Positions 1 through 11,751 are shown, counted from the first letter of the stretch. The stretch: DNA of 64,000 bases from Ligustrum vulgare (GCA_963555705.1 OY743169.1:8122014-8186013); one strand, 5' to 3'. Program-made: numbers and translations. The notes: generated from the letters alone by a model not told the origin.

Positions 1-1637
1 TTTGAAAATTGTTTGGTAAGTTCTTGAAGTACTTCAGAACTAGTACTCAAATATTTATTACCAAGATCAGGAGTAAGATTGGTAGGTTGAAAAAGAAACA
101 TTTGTTTGTTTGATGAAGAAGATGAAGATGAGGGAGAATCTCTAATGGCAGTGAAGACATAAGAGGGAATTTTGGATTTGTTTTCAATTTCAGAATTTGT
201 TTCAATTCTGATTAACTGAGAACACATAGAATGAAGAACAATATTTGTGTAATTATTCTGGATTTGAAGATTCTTGACATCAACAGTTTTGGCTGCTGCA
301 TTCAACTCTATCTTCAGGAATTTGTTTTAAAGGAGACGTAGTAACTTCTGCATTCCCATGAGGAAAAATGATTTCTTCAAGAGGAGGGTATTCAGCTTTG
401 AAAGTTTGATTTGAAGAATTTTTCCAATTTTTTTCTTTTGAAGAGGAAGTTTGAATGGATTTAGATTTCGAAGAAGATTTTGATTTGGAAGAAGATTTCA
501 TTTTCCCAAAAACTTTGAAATTAATCAATTTGTAAAAACTTAAATCTTCAGGTTGAGCAAAGAACTCTTCCCGGTAAGATTCAATTTCTTCTTTTGAAAA
601 TGTTTTTCGAAAAAGTTTTCGAAGATTTTTGACTTTGGGAGATTGATCATTTTTTAATTCAGATCTTCTATCAATGCTAGAAGAAATGACGTTAAGTTGA
701 GAAGATAGACTTCTTCTATGAAGTTTCTTTCTTAGAAGAGGAATTTCTTCAGAAGGAGGCTGCATATCAGATGCAGTGGGTGAATCTTGTTCAGATTCAG
801 AATATTGAGGTTTTGGAATAACAATTTCAAAGTTGACATCTTTGAGTCTGTTAGACGAAGTTGAAAATCTTGAAGGTTGAACAAAAGAATTTTGAAAAGA
901 TCTAACTGAATCAGATCTAGAAAAATTTGAAGAGTTTGAAGATGATGATTCTCCAAAAATCATCTTAACACTTCCATCAGGAAATGATAAAATTTGACTA
1001 GGAGTATCAGAAGTAGGAGGAGTCTCGGGTTAGAATATCTCATTCTAAGCTCCTATTTTGAAGATTCCAAGGTATTCTCTTGGGAATCATGGTGTTAGTA
1101 TGAAGATCATTCACCTCCAGAAGAAGCGATTCGTTTCTTGGAGAGGAACGAAGAGCACGAATGTTGAGATTCGTACCCAGAAGCTTGTAATACACTCTTT
1201 ATATTACAGCAAAGGAATTTGATTCATCCAAACTAAGATTCTTAGTTTGAACGTGAAGTTTGAGAATCTTAAGGATATGCCTATCAAAAAAACTGACTGT
1301 AAAGTTTGGATAGCAGTTTGAGAAGACAGGACCACCTTCTAGATTTGACTCTAGAACGGTGATGAGCGAATACTCAAAGTTTGAATGTCTTTGATCACGA
1401 AGAGTAACTGAGTAATCAAGACAAGAATATCCAAGCCAAGTCTAAACAATGGCTTGAGTACAATTTGAACAAGACCAATGTGCAAGAATTGAAATTTCTT
1501 ACGATTTTCTTGTATGGAAATTTTTGAGAATAATGAAAGTTCAGTATTTTGACCATGAACATGCAATGTTTGCTCATGCGTTTTGATGATGTGATTTTGA
1601 GTAAAATCAAATCGACCAATTTCATAGATAGATCATT

Positions 1638-1650
<13 letters not shown>
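1..1650 (-). pseudogene. Caulimovirid-like movement protein / polyprotein remnant, cut by the window edge
   Basis: Read on the minus strand, about 1650 down to 1030 contains blocks typical of the 30K-superfamily movement protein of plant pararetroviruses: a segment beginning LHIGLVQ and continuing through KPLFRLGLD (about 1430-1510), then a second block around 1070-1190. These blocks are broken by stops and frame changes. Downstream (963-280) is a 227-residue open stretch rich in Ser and Lys, still in a polyprotein-like arrangement, and the same strand stays open to base 1. Movement proteins of this type carry virus through plasmodesmata; fusion to downstream capsid-like sequence is known for petuvirus-like ORF1. 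I see no reverse transcriptase here because that part would lie outside the window. Most likely an old endogenous pararetrovirus or an MP-bearing retroelement; not functional as it stands. Confidence 0.65.

Positions 1651-1674
<24 letters not shown>
1640..1674. repeat. (TA)n microsatellite
   Basis: Uninterrupted TA dinucleotides directly beside the movement-protein remnant. Similar TA tracts occur at about 6995-7027, 7286-7354 and 15275-15310. Confidence 0.95.
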
Positions 1675-1679
<5 letters not shown>

Positions 1680-2530
1680 ATAAATGCATTCACACTAATC
1701 CACTTTGCATTCACACTAATCCACTATTCTCTCTTTATATATAGTATAGATTTTTTTTAATTATTCATATTTGGTTATTTGTGTTAAAACCTTTCTTTTC
1801 ATAAAATTATTCTGATTTTTTAATATTTTGAATCTTACAAATAAATATTTGTGTACAGTCATACAAATTCAATGTAAAATTTTCAGTTCAAAATTATATC
1901 GAAGTTGTATTACGCATCTAATACTAGATAAACTTTATCGTATAAAACTTTTATAAATAAGCTTATTTTTTAGTTATTTAGTACATCTAAAATTTGAGCT
2001 CCTTTGTATTGTGTTCTTTTAAATTAATTAGTATTTTTATAGAAAGTTACATTTAATAACCTTCTTTTCTATTTCAGATTATTTATCAAAATGATTTTAT
2101 TTACAATTACATTTAATTATTATTTAATTTTTTATTCCAGAAAGTCTCATATCACATTTTTTAACATTAACAGTTAACAAATTTATTTATATTGTTTTGA
2201 AATTATATAGTTATTAATGGTTTTTTTGTCCTAACTGTTAAGTCTAAATTTTAAAAAAATAATTAACTATAACGTGATATTAATTGTTATATTTTAATGC
2301 AATCGTCTTCCAATTTACTTAACTGAAAATTGATATGATCAATGTTATATTATAATTTCCATAAAAAAAAATTAAGTTGTATGAATATTGCAAAACCCTA
2401 TAATACCATGAATTTGATACATCTTTTGTCAATTTCACAATTTTAGTTTTTTCTTTTTTATGATTATCAAATTCTTTTCTTATACATATTTTTTTCATTG
2501 TCAAAACAGTAAATCTTATCTTTTATACAC
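1675..2530. other. AT-rich intergenic stretch; possible Helitron 5' end on the minus strand near 1750
   Basis: A 22-bp-scale direct duplication (TGCATTCACACTAATCCACT) occurs at about 1685-1725. On the minus strand, sequence starting near 1750 reads TCTATACTATATATAAA after an A, resembling plant Helitron 5' termini; no matching 3' end is in the window to its left. The remainder to 2530 is AT-rich without coding signal. Confidence 0.3.
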
Positions 2531-5002
2531 ATGATCTATATTATTAACTTGTTTCATTTATTGTTCGATTGTTCTGAGTATATGGACATTGGAGATCCTA
2601 CATTTAAGTGTTTATTTTGCAAGAAAAATATTTGGTGCGAGGTGGGACTGAATAAGCGTTATAAAACATGTCTTAATCCGAAACTCTCACTTTGTTGTGG
2701 GGTGAGCATGGTTTGATTTAGGCGATTTGTAATTTCAAACCAAAACATTTCATTTTCTAAACAAAACAAAATCAAACTATTTTTTGCGGTTTGAAATCGC
2801 GGATTGCCAACGAATGAATTAGTATATTTCAAAGCGAGCTCAAAGACACATATTCGTCTAAAATTTTAAGTTGAAACTAGCTCAATAATAGTATTTAGTT
2901 TATAATTGAGTGTTTTATTGTGAATCTATTCATGTTGACAAACAAACTAATTATAAAGAAGCAAACTGTAGTTAGCTCTTATATTAAAAATCTTATTTTA
3001 AGAAAAATATCTTGGATGATGATTATGAATTGTAGGAGCAATAATTATTTTCAAATGGTTGTGGCTTTGAACAAATTAATCTTTGACCCCTTAATTTTGA
3101 TTTTTTGACAATAAAAAGTGTGTTGCATTTTTTTTAAAAAATTGAACGTTTGCCTTTATTTTAATTTTAATTTTTTTTAATTTTTAAAATTTGGCGGGTT
3201 GGCTATTTGAAATCGCGGTTTTGACAATTGAAACATAAACCAAATCGTTTAAGGCGGTTTGGAATTTTTCCAAAATGAACCAAACCAAATCATTTGTTGC
3301 GGTTTAGTTCGATCTCGCGGATTATTTTTTCACCCCTACTTTGTTGTATGGAAGAGAAAGTGAAGTTCCTCTTATGGAATATCATCCTCTTATTTTGAAA
3401 GATTTGTTATATGGCAGGGACGAAATGATTAAGAATTTCGTTAAGAACATTTGGACATATAATATGATGTTTTCGTTCACTTCTATGGGGGAATATATAA
3501 TGGGCTAAATGATGGTAGAAGGCCTCCTGTCTTCGGATTACACGGTCAAAATTGCCATAAGATTGAGAGTAGGGATGGCAAAAAAACTCGAAGGACCCGA
3601 ATTGACCCGCCCCGAAAATTACCCGCCCCGCCGGGTCCGCGGGGCGGGTTTTCCGCCCCGCACTGGGTTTTGGGGCGGACCCGCCCCGCCCCGTGACCCG
3701 GTAATTTTTTTTTATAATAATGAAATGAGAAACTAAAATAAATTTGATGAAGTCCAGAAGAATTGAACATTGGTGGAATTTAGGGATATGAGAATATACA
3801 ACCACTATACCATTATATTGTTTATTGATTTTTTTCTTCAAGTATATACATATTACTTTTAAAGTTCAAACTTAAAAACTCTAACTAGTTTAACGCCTAA
3901 ATTTTTCACGTAAAATTTCATTACCAATTTATTTATTTATTTATTAATATAATAATAAAAAAACCGGGTCCTTAGCGGGGCGGGAGGTCGCCCCGCCCCG
4001 CGACTTCGCGGGTCACGGGGCGGGGCGTTTTCGGGTCCGGGGCGGGGCGACCCCGACCCGCCCCATTGCCATCCATAATTGAGAGTCTGTTGTCTGATGA
4101 CGATTCAACTCTGCAATTTGCTTGCTTTACATTGTTGACAATGTGAATGAGGTTGAAAGCAGAAAAAGGGTCATGGATATTATGTATTTATTGCCTTTAT
4201 AATTATATTTTTTATAGATAATTTTGTTGTGATAGTCTAAAATTTAATTTATGTCTTTTAATGTCCCCCGATAGGAGTGAATCATGCGATTCAATGTTGC
4301 ATGATTGTATAGTTTCTGATTTAAAGGATATGTCAGACAAATACAACAAATTATTAAAGCAGTTTAGGTCGGTTTGAGAAAAGATGATTGAGGAAAACAC
4401 TTCAAATATAAGACTTATACTTATTGGTTGGCGGGTGACTGATGATAGCCAATATGATTTTCCTATTGTCAATGAAATTGTTGAATTGATTGTCGATGGA
4501 TTTTGATACACAACCTGGACACATGGATATCATTATTGCGCCACGTGGTGGACTGTTGCAATGGATAAGTGAAGGAAACGAGTTCTTTCTGAAAAATATT
4601 GATTATACACATGGATTTTGCAATGAAACAAGGTTGATAGCTGCAAAACTTGTCGACCATATTCTCGAAGGTCAAATTAATTCTAGTATCAATGCAGGAC
4701 ACAAGTTTTTTATTTTAATAATATCGTTGAGCCTTTCTGATTCTAGGATACCTATTAGATTTCAAAGAAGACAATTTTCATTTATTGTGTCCTATTCTAT
4801 CATTATCAATAAGAGTCAGGGACAATCATTCTCGCATGTGGGACTTCTTCTTAAATGGTTGGTATTTACACATAGACAACTTTATGTTGCGATTTTAGGG
4901 TGATAAATCGTTCCTAATTAAAGATGTTGATTTGTGATAAGAATGGAAAACCAACAAAATCAACAAACAATGTTGTGTACAAAGAAGTATTTCAGAATTT
5001 GT
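2531..5002 (+). pseudogene. Helitron Rep/helicase-like pseudogene, internally deleted and interrupted
   Basis: Plus-strand fragments line up in order with plant Helitron helicase-like proteins. At 2580-2710 there is the N-terminal GDPTFKC...C..C zinc-ribbon-like block. At 3400-3560 (frame changes included) are LLYGRDE and the HGQNCHKIES stretch. At 4095-4160 is YIVDNVNEVESR, and at 4350-4580 LLKQFRSVREKM, YDFPIVNEIVEL and LLQWISEGNEFF. At 4590-4900 are C-terminal helicase blocks LKNIDYTHGFCNETRLI, INKSQGQS and FTHRQLYVA, with the usual C-terminal tail ending near 5002. The Rep HUH core and most of the helicase are missing between about 4580 and 4600, stops and frameshifts are frequent, and a hAT MITE sits inside. 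Helitrons move by rolling-circle transposition; this copy cannot encode the enzyme. Confidence 0.8.
3570..4077. mobile_element. hAT-type MITE with GC-rich ends, nested in the Helitron pseudogene
   Basis: Terminal inverted repeats TAGGGATGGCAA and TTGCCATCCATA (one mismatch) are flanked by a perfect 8-bp target duplication ATTGAGAG (3562-3569 and 4078-4085), the hAT signature. Removing it rejoins the Helitron sequence. Inside both ends are about 100-bp tracts of CCCGCCCCG/CGGGGCGGG motifs that are inverted relative to each other, around an AT-rich centre with no transposase. An open frame across the GC tracts is a by-product of the repeats. A second element of the same design is at 29283-29870. 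Confidence 0.9.
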
Positions 5003-5111
5003 AATCATATGAAATCAATGAATGATGATCTTATCTCTTATTTGCAAAATTTAACTATTTTATCAAAAGGATTCATTTAATTTCGCATTGAATTATCTTT
5101 ATCCAGACGTT

Positions 5112-5143
5112 TCTTCCCGAGCATTGCACTGGTGATTCACTAG
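5112..5143 (+). mobile_element. Helitron 3' terminus
   Basis: A decayed short hairpin (CCCGAGC-ATT-GCACTGG) is followed by TGATTCACTAG and then a host T. Plant Helitrons end with a small hairpin close to a terminal CTRR and insert between A and T. The location about 110 bp after the helicase-like stop fits the 3' end of the 2531-5002 element. Confidence 0.65.
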
Positions 5144-6546
5144 TATTATTAAAAAGACAAGCCTTCCCTTGTTTCTAAATAAATGAAAAATAAAGAAAAT
5201 GATATTAGTCTTCATGATGACACACATCTTTAATGATGGTTGTCAACTAGGTGAGAGAAAAAGATACAAAAAATTCGTGGGTCCCACTCTAATATTTCTT
5301 TTTTCTTCAACTTTCTCCATATTTTTCTTCACTAAAGTCCTTCACAAGATCCAAATTTGGACCTTGTACTTGGCCCATTTCATTATTTTTTTATTAATTT
5401 ATTTGAATTTGTGTCAATATCTCTCTTCTTTTTTCATTTTTCCTCACTTTTTTCTACTTTTTACACCCACTTCATCAACACAATTTAATCTTAAAATAAT
5501 ATATATCTATCTTTCTATCTCATTCAATAAATCAATGGACCTTAACCTTATACACATTCATTAAAGATGCTCTAACTACGGTGAAGCCAATGTCATTGTA
5601 AATTCTTGTAAAGTTCAAAGTTGGCTTCTTGAAACAATTAGAATTTTTTTTTTTTTTTAAAGTGATTATTTTAAAATGGTTAAAAAGTTAGAAGATATGA
5701 TTTTTTTTTTTTTTTTTTTTTGGGGTGGGGGGGGGGGGGTAATATGTGTGGTCATAAATAATTTTGAAAAAGAATTGATTCTCAAATAATCAAATTAAAT
5801 CAGAGTTAAAAATGTACAGAAATCAGGGAATCACTGTGAATTATTTTGTAAGAAAAATCTTTTAGCCACTTTCAATTGTTAACGAAGAAATAGATTGCAT
5901 CGTTGAATTTATCTAATTGATCGAAAAGATTAAAATGAGGCACAACATGTGAACAAAATTCTATCATAAAAATGGTAACCGATTAAAGGAGACTTCGTCA
6001 TCCCCTCTACAATTATAGTGCTTATTTTGGTGGGGCAGGTGGGTAGAAGATTAATTTCATTTTTCTTACCTAAAAAGACAAAAATAAAATTGTACTTTTA
6101 ATAACATTTTTAAATTGTTAATTAAAGAGAAGGGTAAAAACTTCACTAATTATTCAATGGCTCAAAATAGAAACTTAGGGACAAGATTACCTGTAAGTCA
6201 AAGGTTGGAGACCATTGTTATAATTTACTTATTATTTTCCATACATTAAGCATATGTTTGATTGTCATTCTTTCAATCATCTATTCTTTAAATTATTTCT
6301 AAATCAATTTATAAATGACACAAATTTTTAAATCAACTTTTAATCTTACGCATTTTTTAAAATCATTTTTCAACCAAATATTTTATTTTGAAAACAACAA
6401 TAATTCATTTATAAATCAATTGAATGTCGACGAACACTGCATAACTTATTTTTCTACGTTACTTGATTTTAACAATAAAATATTATACAAATAAATTTAA
6501 AATTGTTCTCTCATTTTCAATCACGCAATATTGTTATTAATTACTA
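5144..6546. other. Intergenic, low-complexity AT-rich DNA
   Basis: No gene is supported. It holds homopolymer runs (T at about 5645-5660 and 5700-5721, G at about 5722-5738). The open frame at 5199-5564 is pyrimidine-rich, low-complexity sequence with no recognised domain and I do not treat it as a gene. Confidence 0.6.
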
Positions 6547-6599
6547 CTAGTGTTACACCCGTGCAATGCACGGTCATTTGTTACTCACATATATCGATT

Positions 6600-6991
6600 T
6601 TATATATTAACATATGAAATGAATATTTAATTAAAAATGAGAGGCGAATGAAGACAATTAATTACAAAAAAAGGTACAATTACACGTATCTTAATTTTTT
6701 TTACGGTTCGTATATTTACCGTTCCAGGAAATTTACGATCATAATTTAATTAAAATGAAAAGAAAAGGAGAAAATAAATAGATGAACGCTCCAATTTTAT
6801 TTTCTTTCATTTTCTATTTTAAAAGAAAAAATATTTATGTGATACTGATAACTTACTTTTTTTTTTTTTTACGAATTTTAAAAAAAAATTATAATTAATT
6901 TTCATATGTAACATATGAAATGAATATTTAATTAAGAATGAGAAACGAATGAAGACAATTAATTACAAAAAAAGTACAATAACACACACCT

Positions 6992-7030
<39 letters not shown>

Positions 7031-7269
7031 CGGTTTGTATGTTTACTTTGTCAAAAAATTTCTTTAAACATTGTAATTTAAATTGACTTAAAGTTTAAAG
7101 TGAGAAAATAAAATTACATTTGAATAAAAGTTGTAATAAGTGAAAAAATAGATATATCTGTGATATACGCTCAGAATTTTATTAGAATGAAAATGAAAGA
7201 AAAATAGATCGATGAACGCTCATATTTTATTCTCTTTCATTTTCTATTTTTGAAAAAAAAAAATATTTA

Positions 7270-7285
<16 letters not shown>
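6600..7285. repeat. Two-copy tandem segment inside the Helitron body
   Basis: A block with CATATGAAATGAATATTTAA and GACAATTAATTACAAAAAAA at 6610-6680 recurs at 6905-6975. A second shared block containing GATGAACGCTC at 6781 recurs at 7211. TA microsatellites separate and follow the copies. Confidence 0.7.

Positions 7286-7354
<69 letters not shown>
7286..7354. repeat. Long (TA)n microsatellite
   Basis: About 35 TA units, preceded by a short TG run at 7271-7284. Confidence 0.95.
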
Positions 7355-7362
<8 letters not shown>

Positions 7363-7429
7363 TTTACAAATCAGAAAAAAATTGTAATTGATTTTAGAGA
7401 GGGAAGGCATACCAAGAAATTTCATGACG

Positions 7430-8224
7430 ATTTGATTTTTTAGACGATTTTAAGGACAATATATTTTTAGTTTAATCTCACTATTATTTTGTATTAAACT
7501 TCTAGTTGAGATCTTCGATTTGATACCCATATTACATATTTTCTCGACTTCAAAATAATACATTAATTATTAAAAAAGATTAATAATTAGTACAAAAAAG
7601 TTTATAGATAGTATTAAAAAACTTAAATAATATAATTTAAAATGAATGAGATATTGAGTAAAATTAAAAAATATAAAAACTTTTACATTTTATCTTTGAA
7701 AGGATTTTACGGATAATATGTTATTTGTTCTCAATTGTTAACATGTATTAAACTTCTCGTTGAGATATTCGATTTGTCATCCATATTACGTATTTTTCGA
7801 CTTAAATATAATAAAATAATTATCAAGTGAATAATAAATATTACGAAAAAATAGTTTATTTATTAAAATAAATTAAAATCTTGATGTCATCAATAGCATA
7901 TTACGAATTATAATGTTATGTACCATAATAATTGCTAAAATATTTATTTCATTATTTTTCTTGCATATTATTTTTGTGCATAGATTTTCAAATTTAGATA
8001 AACTATGTGGTGTTATTTTTGTCATTGACTTTTTTTTATAGATATATAGATAGATAGATTTCATATTTTTGACTTAAATATAATAAAATAATTATCAAGT
8101 GAATAATAATTATTACAAAACAAAAAAATAGTTTATACATTAAAATAAATTAAAATTTTGATGTCATTAATAACATCGCACGAATTCTAATGTTATGTAC
8201 CATAATAATTGCTAAAATATTTAT
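7430..8224. repeat. Degenerate tandem repeats, about 250-290 bp units
   Basis: Units containing GTATTAAACTTCT and GAGATCTTCGATTTG occur at about 7490 and 7745. A block with AATGTTATGTACCATAATAA occurs at 7910 and at 8190. The last copy ends at the insertion point of the LTR element. Confidence 0.65.
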
Positions 8225-8415
8225 TGTTATAAATAATATATAAATATGTGAATGACATTACCATTATATCCCTGTAAACTTTACATATTACGATTGTGTC
8301 ATTGTTCACTCCTATAAATAGGAACCTTATTTCATTCATACATATGAATTCAATAAGAGAAGAATTCTCTCCTATCTCTCTATATTTTCTATTGTTTTAT
8401 AATAGTTTCACAACA
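8225..8415 (+). repeat. 5' LTR (191 bp)
   Basis: Begins TGTTATAAATAATATATAA and ends TTTCACAACA. Contains a TATA-like CCTATAAATAGG near 8312, a likely transcription start region. Nearly identical to 14364-14554. Confidence 0.93.
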
Positions 8416-8440
8416 CGTTATCAGCACGAGTCTCTAGCCA
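8416..8440 (+). promoter_or_regulatory. Candidate primer-binding site
   Basis: CGTTATCAGCACGAG follows the LTR directly. This motif is common after LTRs of plant Copia elements. Which tRNA primes it is not decided by what I can see. Confidence 0.4.
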
Positions 8441-10076
8441 ATTGAGTAATATAACGGAAGTATGCTCTATAGTTGCATCTAAATGATGAACCCCTGTATC
8501 AGAAACCTGATTATTACTAATCAATGTTTCCTTTTCTCAAACCAAACACTTTTGGCTTTAGAAAATAACTCATATATTGTAGATCTGAAAGTTTATCCAA
8601 TTTTAAAATTTATGGTCGAACTGAAAAAGGGAGATTCCGGCCGATCTAGATATCCGATCGATGATCGGCCATCGCCATCAGAACGGGCTTGTCAAGTAGA
8701 AGACTCTCCTGAAATTTGGGGATGATCCAACGGATGAAACAGAAGATATCGACCGGAGAAGAAAGGCTGAAAAACTATGCAAAAAAACAAAATCTGACCG
8801 AAAATTGAAACGCCGATCCCGGACGATCCTGAACTCCGATCGAAAATCGGCTAGCGGCATATCAATGGGCTTTTCTAGGAGAAGACTTGACTAAAATTTG
8901 ATGCCGATCCGACGGTTAAAACGGAAGTTATTGGCCGGAGAAGAAGATGCTGGCGGACCGAAAAATGCTGATTCCGGCCAAATGGTTGGTCTTTTGGAGA
9001 AACGGAGACCATGGGCATGTTCAGGACGTCGAGGCACACATTATGGTGATGTGTTGATTTTTCCGGCCACCGGCGCGTGAACGGATTCCGACGATGACGT
9101 CGAAATGCAGTTTGTTCGTCTTGATGATTTGGATTTTTCTATGATCTTACTTTTCTGTTTTGTGCAGTTTTGAAATTTTCCGGCGGTCGAACGTAGCAGT
9201 TTTCTTAAAAACTGTTTTTGGAGCAGTTCCGACGGGATTTTGAACTTCGGACCAAAAGTAAGTTTGTTCTAAATTTAATTTCAAACCTATTGACGGTTTC
9301 GATTTATCCATATGATCAATATATTAAAATATGGACGATTTTGCCCTTGATGATACGTTAAAGCATATTAATCGTGATTTAACGAATTTGATTAATCATT
9401 ATTAATGATATGATGATAAGTGTTAATAGAATATATATTAATCTAAATTATTTAACACTATTATGTTATCAATATGATAAATTAAAAGATTTAAAAGTAA
9501 CATAATAATTGTCATGTCATGATGTGTTGAGTATAACTCATTATCTTAACGACCTGGACTATTATGAATACGTTGACTGGATTTAGATATATGACTTGCT
9601 CATTTATGAAATATAATTATTTCTTTATATTGTTACCACCTATATGGTTTATTATACTGATTTTAAATATCTCTACTCATATAAATTTGATAATATTGTT
9701 ATTTGATATTTCAACAAATAGTACCAGAAGTTACCAATATCTGTAGTTGAAATGGTGGATGAAAATAAATTATTCAACAAAGAAATATTGATGTATGATA
9801 AGATAATATCACATGATAGCACGGATATGGCTAATGTGAAAATAATTTCATCGGTATATTGAGATAAATATTATATGATTATGATAAGCAGTTTTGATCA
9901 AAGTTCTTGTACAAGAACTTATGTACTCCAGAAGAAGTACATATTTACTCCAAAAGATGTAAAGACTATCATCTAAAACGTACTGAAATGATATTATTAT
10001 TGCTCCTGAAGAAGTATAAACGAGTCATTCATGCAAAATACAAAAGGGGAAAATATTTATGATCCTCAAAATTAGA

Positions 10077-10280
10077 GATGTGTTTCGGGAGTAGTCGTAT
10101 CCTACCACCTCTGATATTTTGAGGAATTAAAGAAACATTCAAAGAGGTGTGTTTCAAGAGTAAGAAATACTCCATACTCTACCACCTTAAATCTTTGAGT
10201 TACACAAGATTAAATATTGATAAAATCTTAGAAATTTAAGGTGTGTCTCAAGAGTGAGAATACTCCGTACTCTACCACCA
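10077..10280 (+). repeat. Three degenerate copies of a 40-bp motif in the LTR element
   Basis: The motif GGTGTGTTTCAAGAGT followed by ACTCC-TACTCTACCACC appears at about 10077, 10145 and 10239, each separated by AT-rich spacers with TTTGAG or TTAGAAATTTAAG. Confidence 0.7.
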
Positions 10281-10293
10281 CCTATTCTAGGGT

Positions 10294-11039
10294 TCACAAA
10301 GTTAAATTTACATTAACCGGACTCCATTTTCGCTTGATTCCCCTTCTTTGCGACCAATCTATCTTTAATCCTGCTGGATCTTGTATTAGAATATATGATT
10401 GCAACTTATCCAGCAGTTCCTCGATAGTAGGAGCAAAAATAAGGATTCTCCTAGAAAATGGAGAGATGAATCCCTGTTCCACGGTAAAATCAAGAAATGT
10501 TAACTAACCATCAAAGAAATTGTTAATATTTAAAAGCCCAATATGCTTAGTATGAAGATCCAGTTGAGCCCATGAGGTAATATTAAAGATTTCTTCTAAA
10601 GTATCAAAACCTCCGGGCAGGGCTATAAAGGCATCAGAACCATATAGCATGCAAGTTATGCGTTCATGGATAGATAAGGTTTGTACTTCATGCTCTCGTG
10701 TTTTGCCTGCAATATCTACCAAAGGAGTAGGTATAACACCAATCACTTTTACTCGCTCTGTGAGAACAGATTGAGAAACACAACCTATCAAATACCACCC
10801 CCATACACGAGAGTGATACCTTTCTCCCCCAATTTCTTTCCTAAATCCACTGCTGCTTTTAGATACCCAAAACTTTTCCCTACTTTTGATCCACAAAATA
10901 CACAGATAGTTTTGATTTGTCGAAGTTTTGGTCCTTCCATCTTTGAGAGTATAAGGAAGGAAAAACTTATGAGAAAATGATATTTTGGGATGCATGAAAC
11001 TGTGAAAATTATCGGCTTTTTAAACTTGAAAAACTTCAC
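10294..11039 (-). pseudogene. LOG: Captured LOG-type cytokinin riboside 5'-monophosphate phosphoribohydrolase copy
   Basis: LOG enzymes release active cytokinin bases from nucleotide precursors. On the minus strand the order of LOG blocks is intact: an N-terminal ICVFCGSKVGKS and GITLVYGGG (11039-10788), then IGCVSQSVL, VIGVIP and the LPGGFDTLEE motif, then TSWAQLDLH and GLLNINNFFDG (10995-10504), then VEQGFISPFSRRILI to the C-terminus at 10294. The first two pieces are in different frames, and an in-frame TAG at 10504-10506 interrupts the third. The family motif PGGxGTxxE has Asp in place of the second Gly. No introns remain, whereas LOG genes normally have several, so this looks like a copy made through RNA. 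It lies inside an LTR element in antisense, so element transcription would produce LOG antisense RNA. Catalytically inactive as a protein. Confidence 0.8.
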
Positions 11040-11222
11040 TATTTACTGTTCGTCTTTTGAAAAAGTGAAAACCTACTTCTGACTAAATTACACTACTTTT
11101 GATAAAACTTACCTTTCGGTGATTTTTCAATACACATTATCAATGCTTGAGAAATGAAGCATGAAAATATTTTATAAATATATGTGCAAATATGTACACA
11201 CAATATACTGATTTACCTTGTA

Positions 11223-11751
11223 TTAATGCTGCATAGCCAAAACATCATTGTTTATAACAGCCTGGCAAAAAGTATCTTTTGCTATTATATTTTTAAGTCT
11301 ATAACGCTCTTTATCGCTGATGAATTTAGCCCATAAAGATAGTAGCTCACGCTGCACATACCCACTAGGGTGCGTCTCAAGAGTCAATCGGATATCATAC
11401 AATGACTCCTTACTCAGTGCACTCTTAATGAAGTCTATCTTATCATCTCGATTTATGGATGAATATTCTATTGATTTACAACGGGTATCACATGTCCATC
11501 GAGCACATTTGTAGCAACTATTTAATCTTTTTGCTCTTCGCTTCTTTGCAAAAGTACTCTTACCTAAGCCAGGATTGTGCTTAGAAAATGAATCTGGTAA
11601 CTCACCAGCTAATTGAACTTTTGCTTCGATCAACCAACGAACATATTCTGGGATACCTTGATGTATAAGCAGCCTCAATGTAAATCTTTTTCAAAACATT
11701 TATCGGAAGATTTGAGTAGTATTTGAGGATATTTGATAATATAACATCCAT
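11223..11751 (-). pseudogene. Captured host gene copy of unrecognised family (Cys-rich)
   Basis: A 151-residue frame (11678-11223) lies just upstream of the LOG copy on the same strand. The coding sequence seems to begin at an ATG at 11751 in another frame and to shift near 11650, where EAAYTS gives way to GIPEYVRWLIEAK. The central part has a short Cys motif, CYKCARWTCDTRC, after a basic KKRRAKR segment; the rest is charged and helical-looking. I do not recognise the family. It shares strand, absence of introns and location with the LOG copy, so both were probably captured together or one after the other. Confidence 0.5.

Noticed and set aside
3407..3841. 144-residue minus frame and 75-residue plus frame across the GC-rich region
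   Set aside because: Both arise from the CCCGCCCC repeats of the hAT MITE; composition is Pro/Arg/Gly without a domain.
5199..5564. 121-residue plus-strand frame
   Set aside because: Phe/Leu/Ile-rich product of pyrimidine-rich DNA, with no domain, splice context or start signal.
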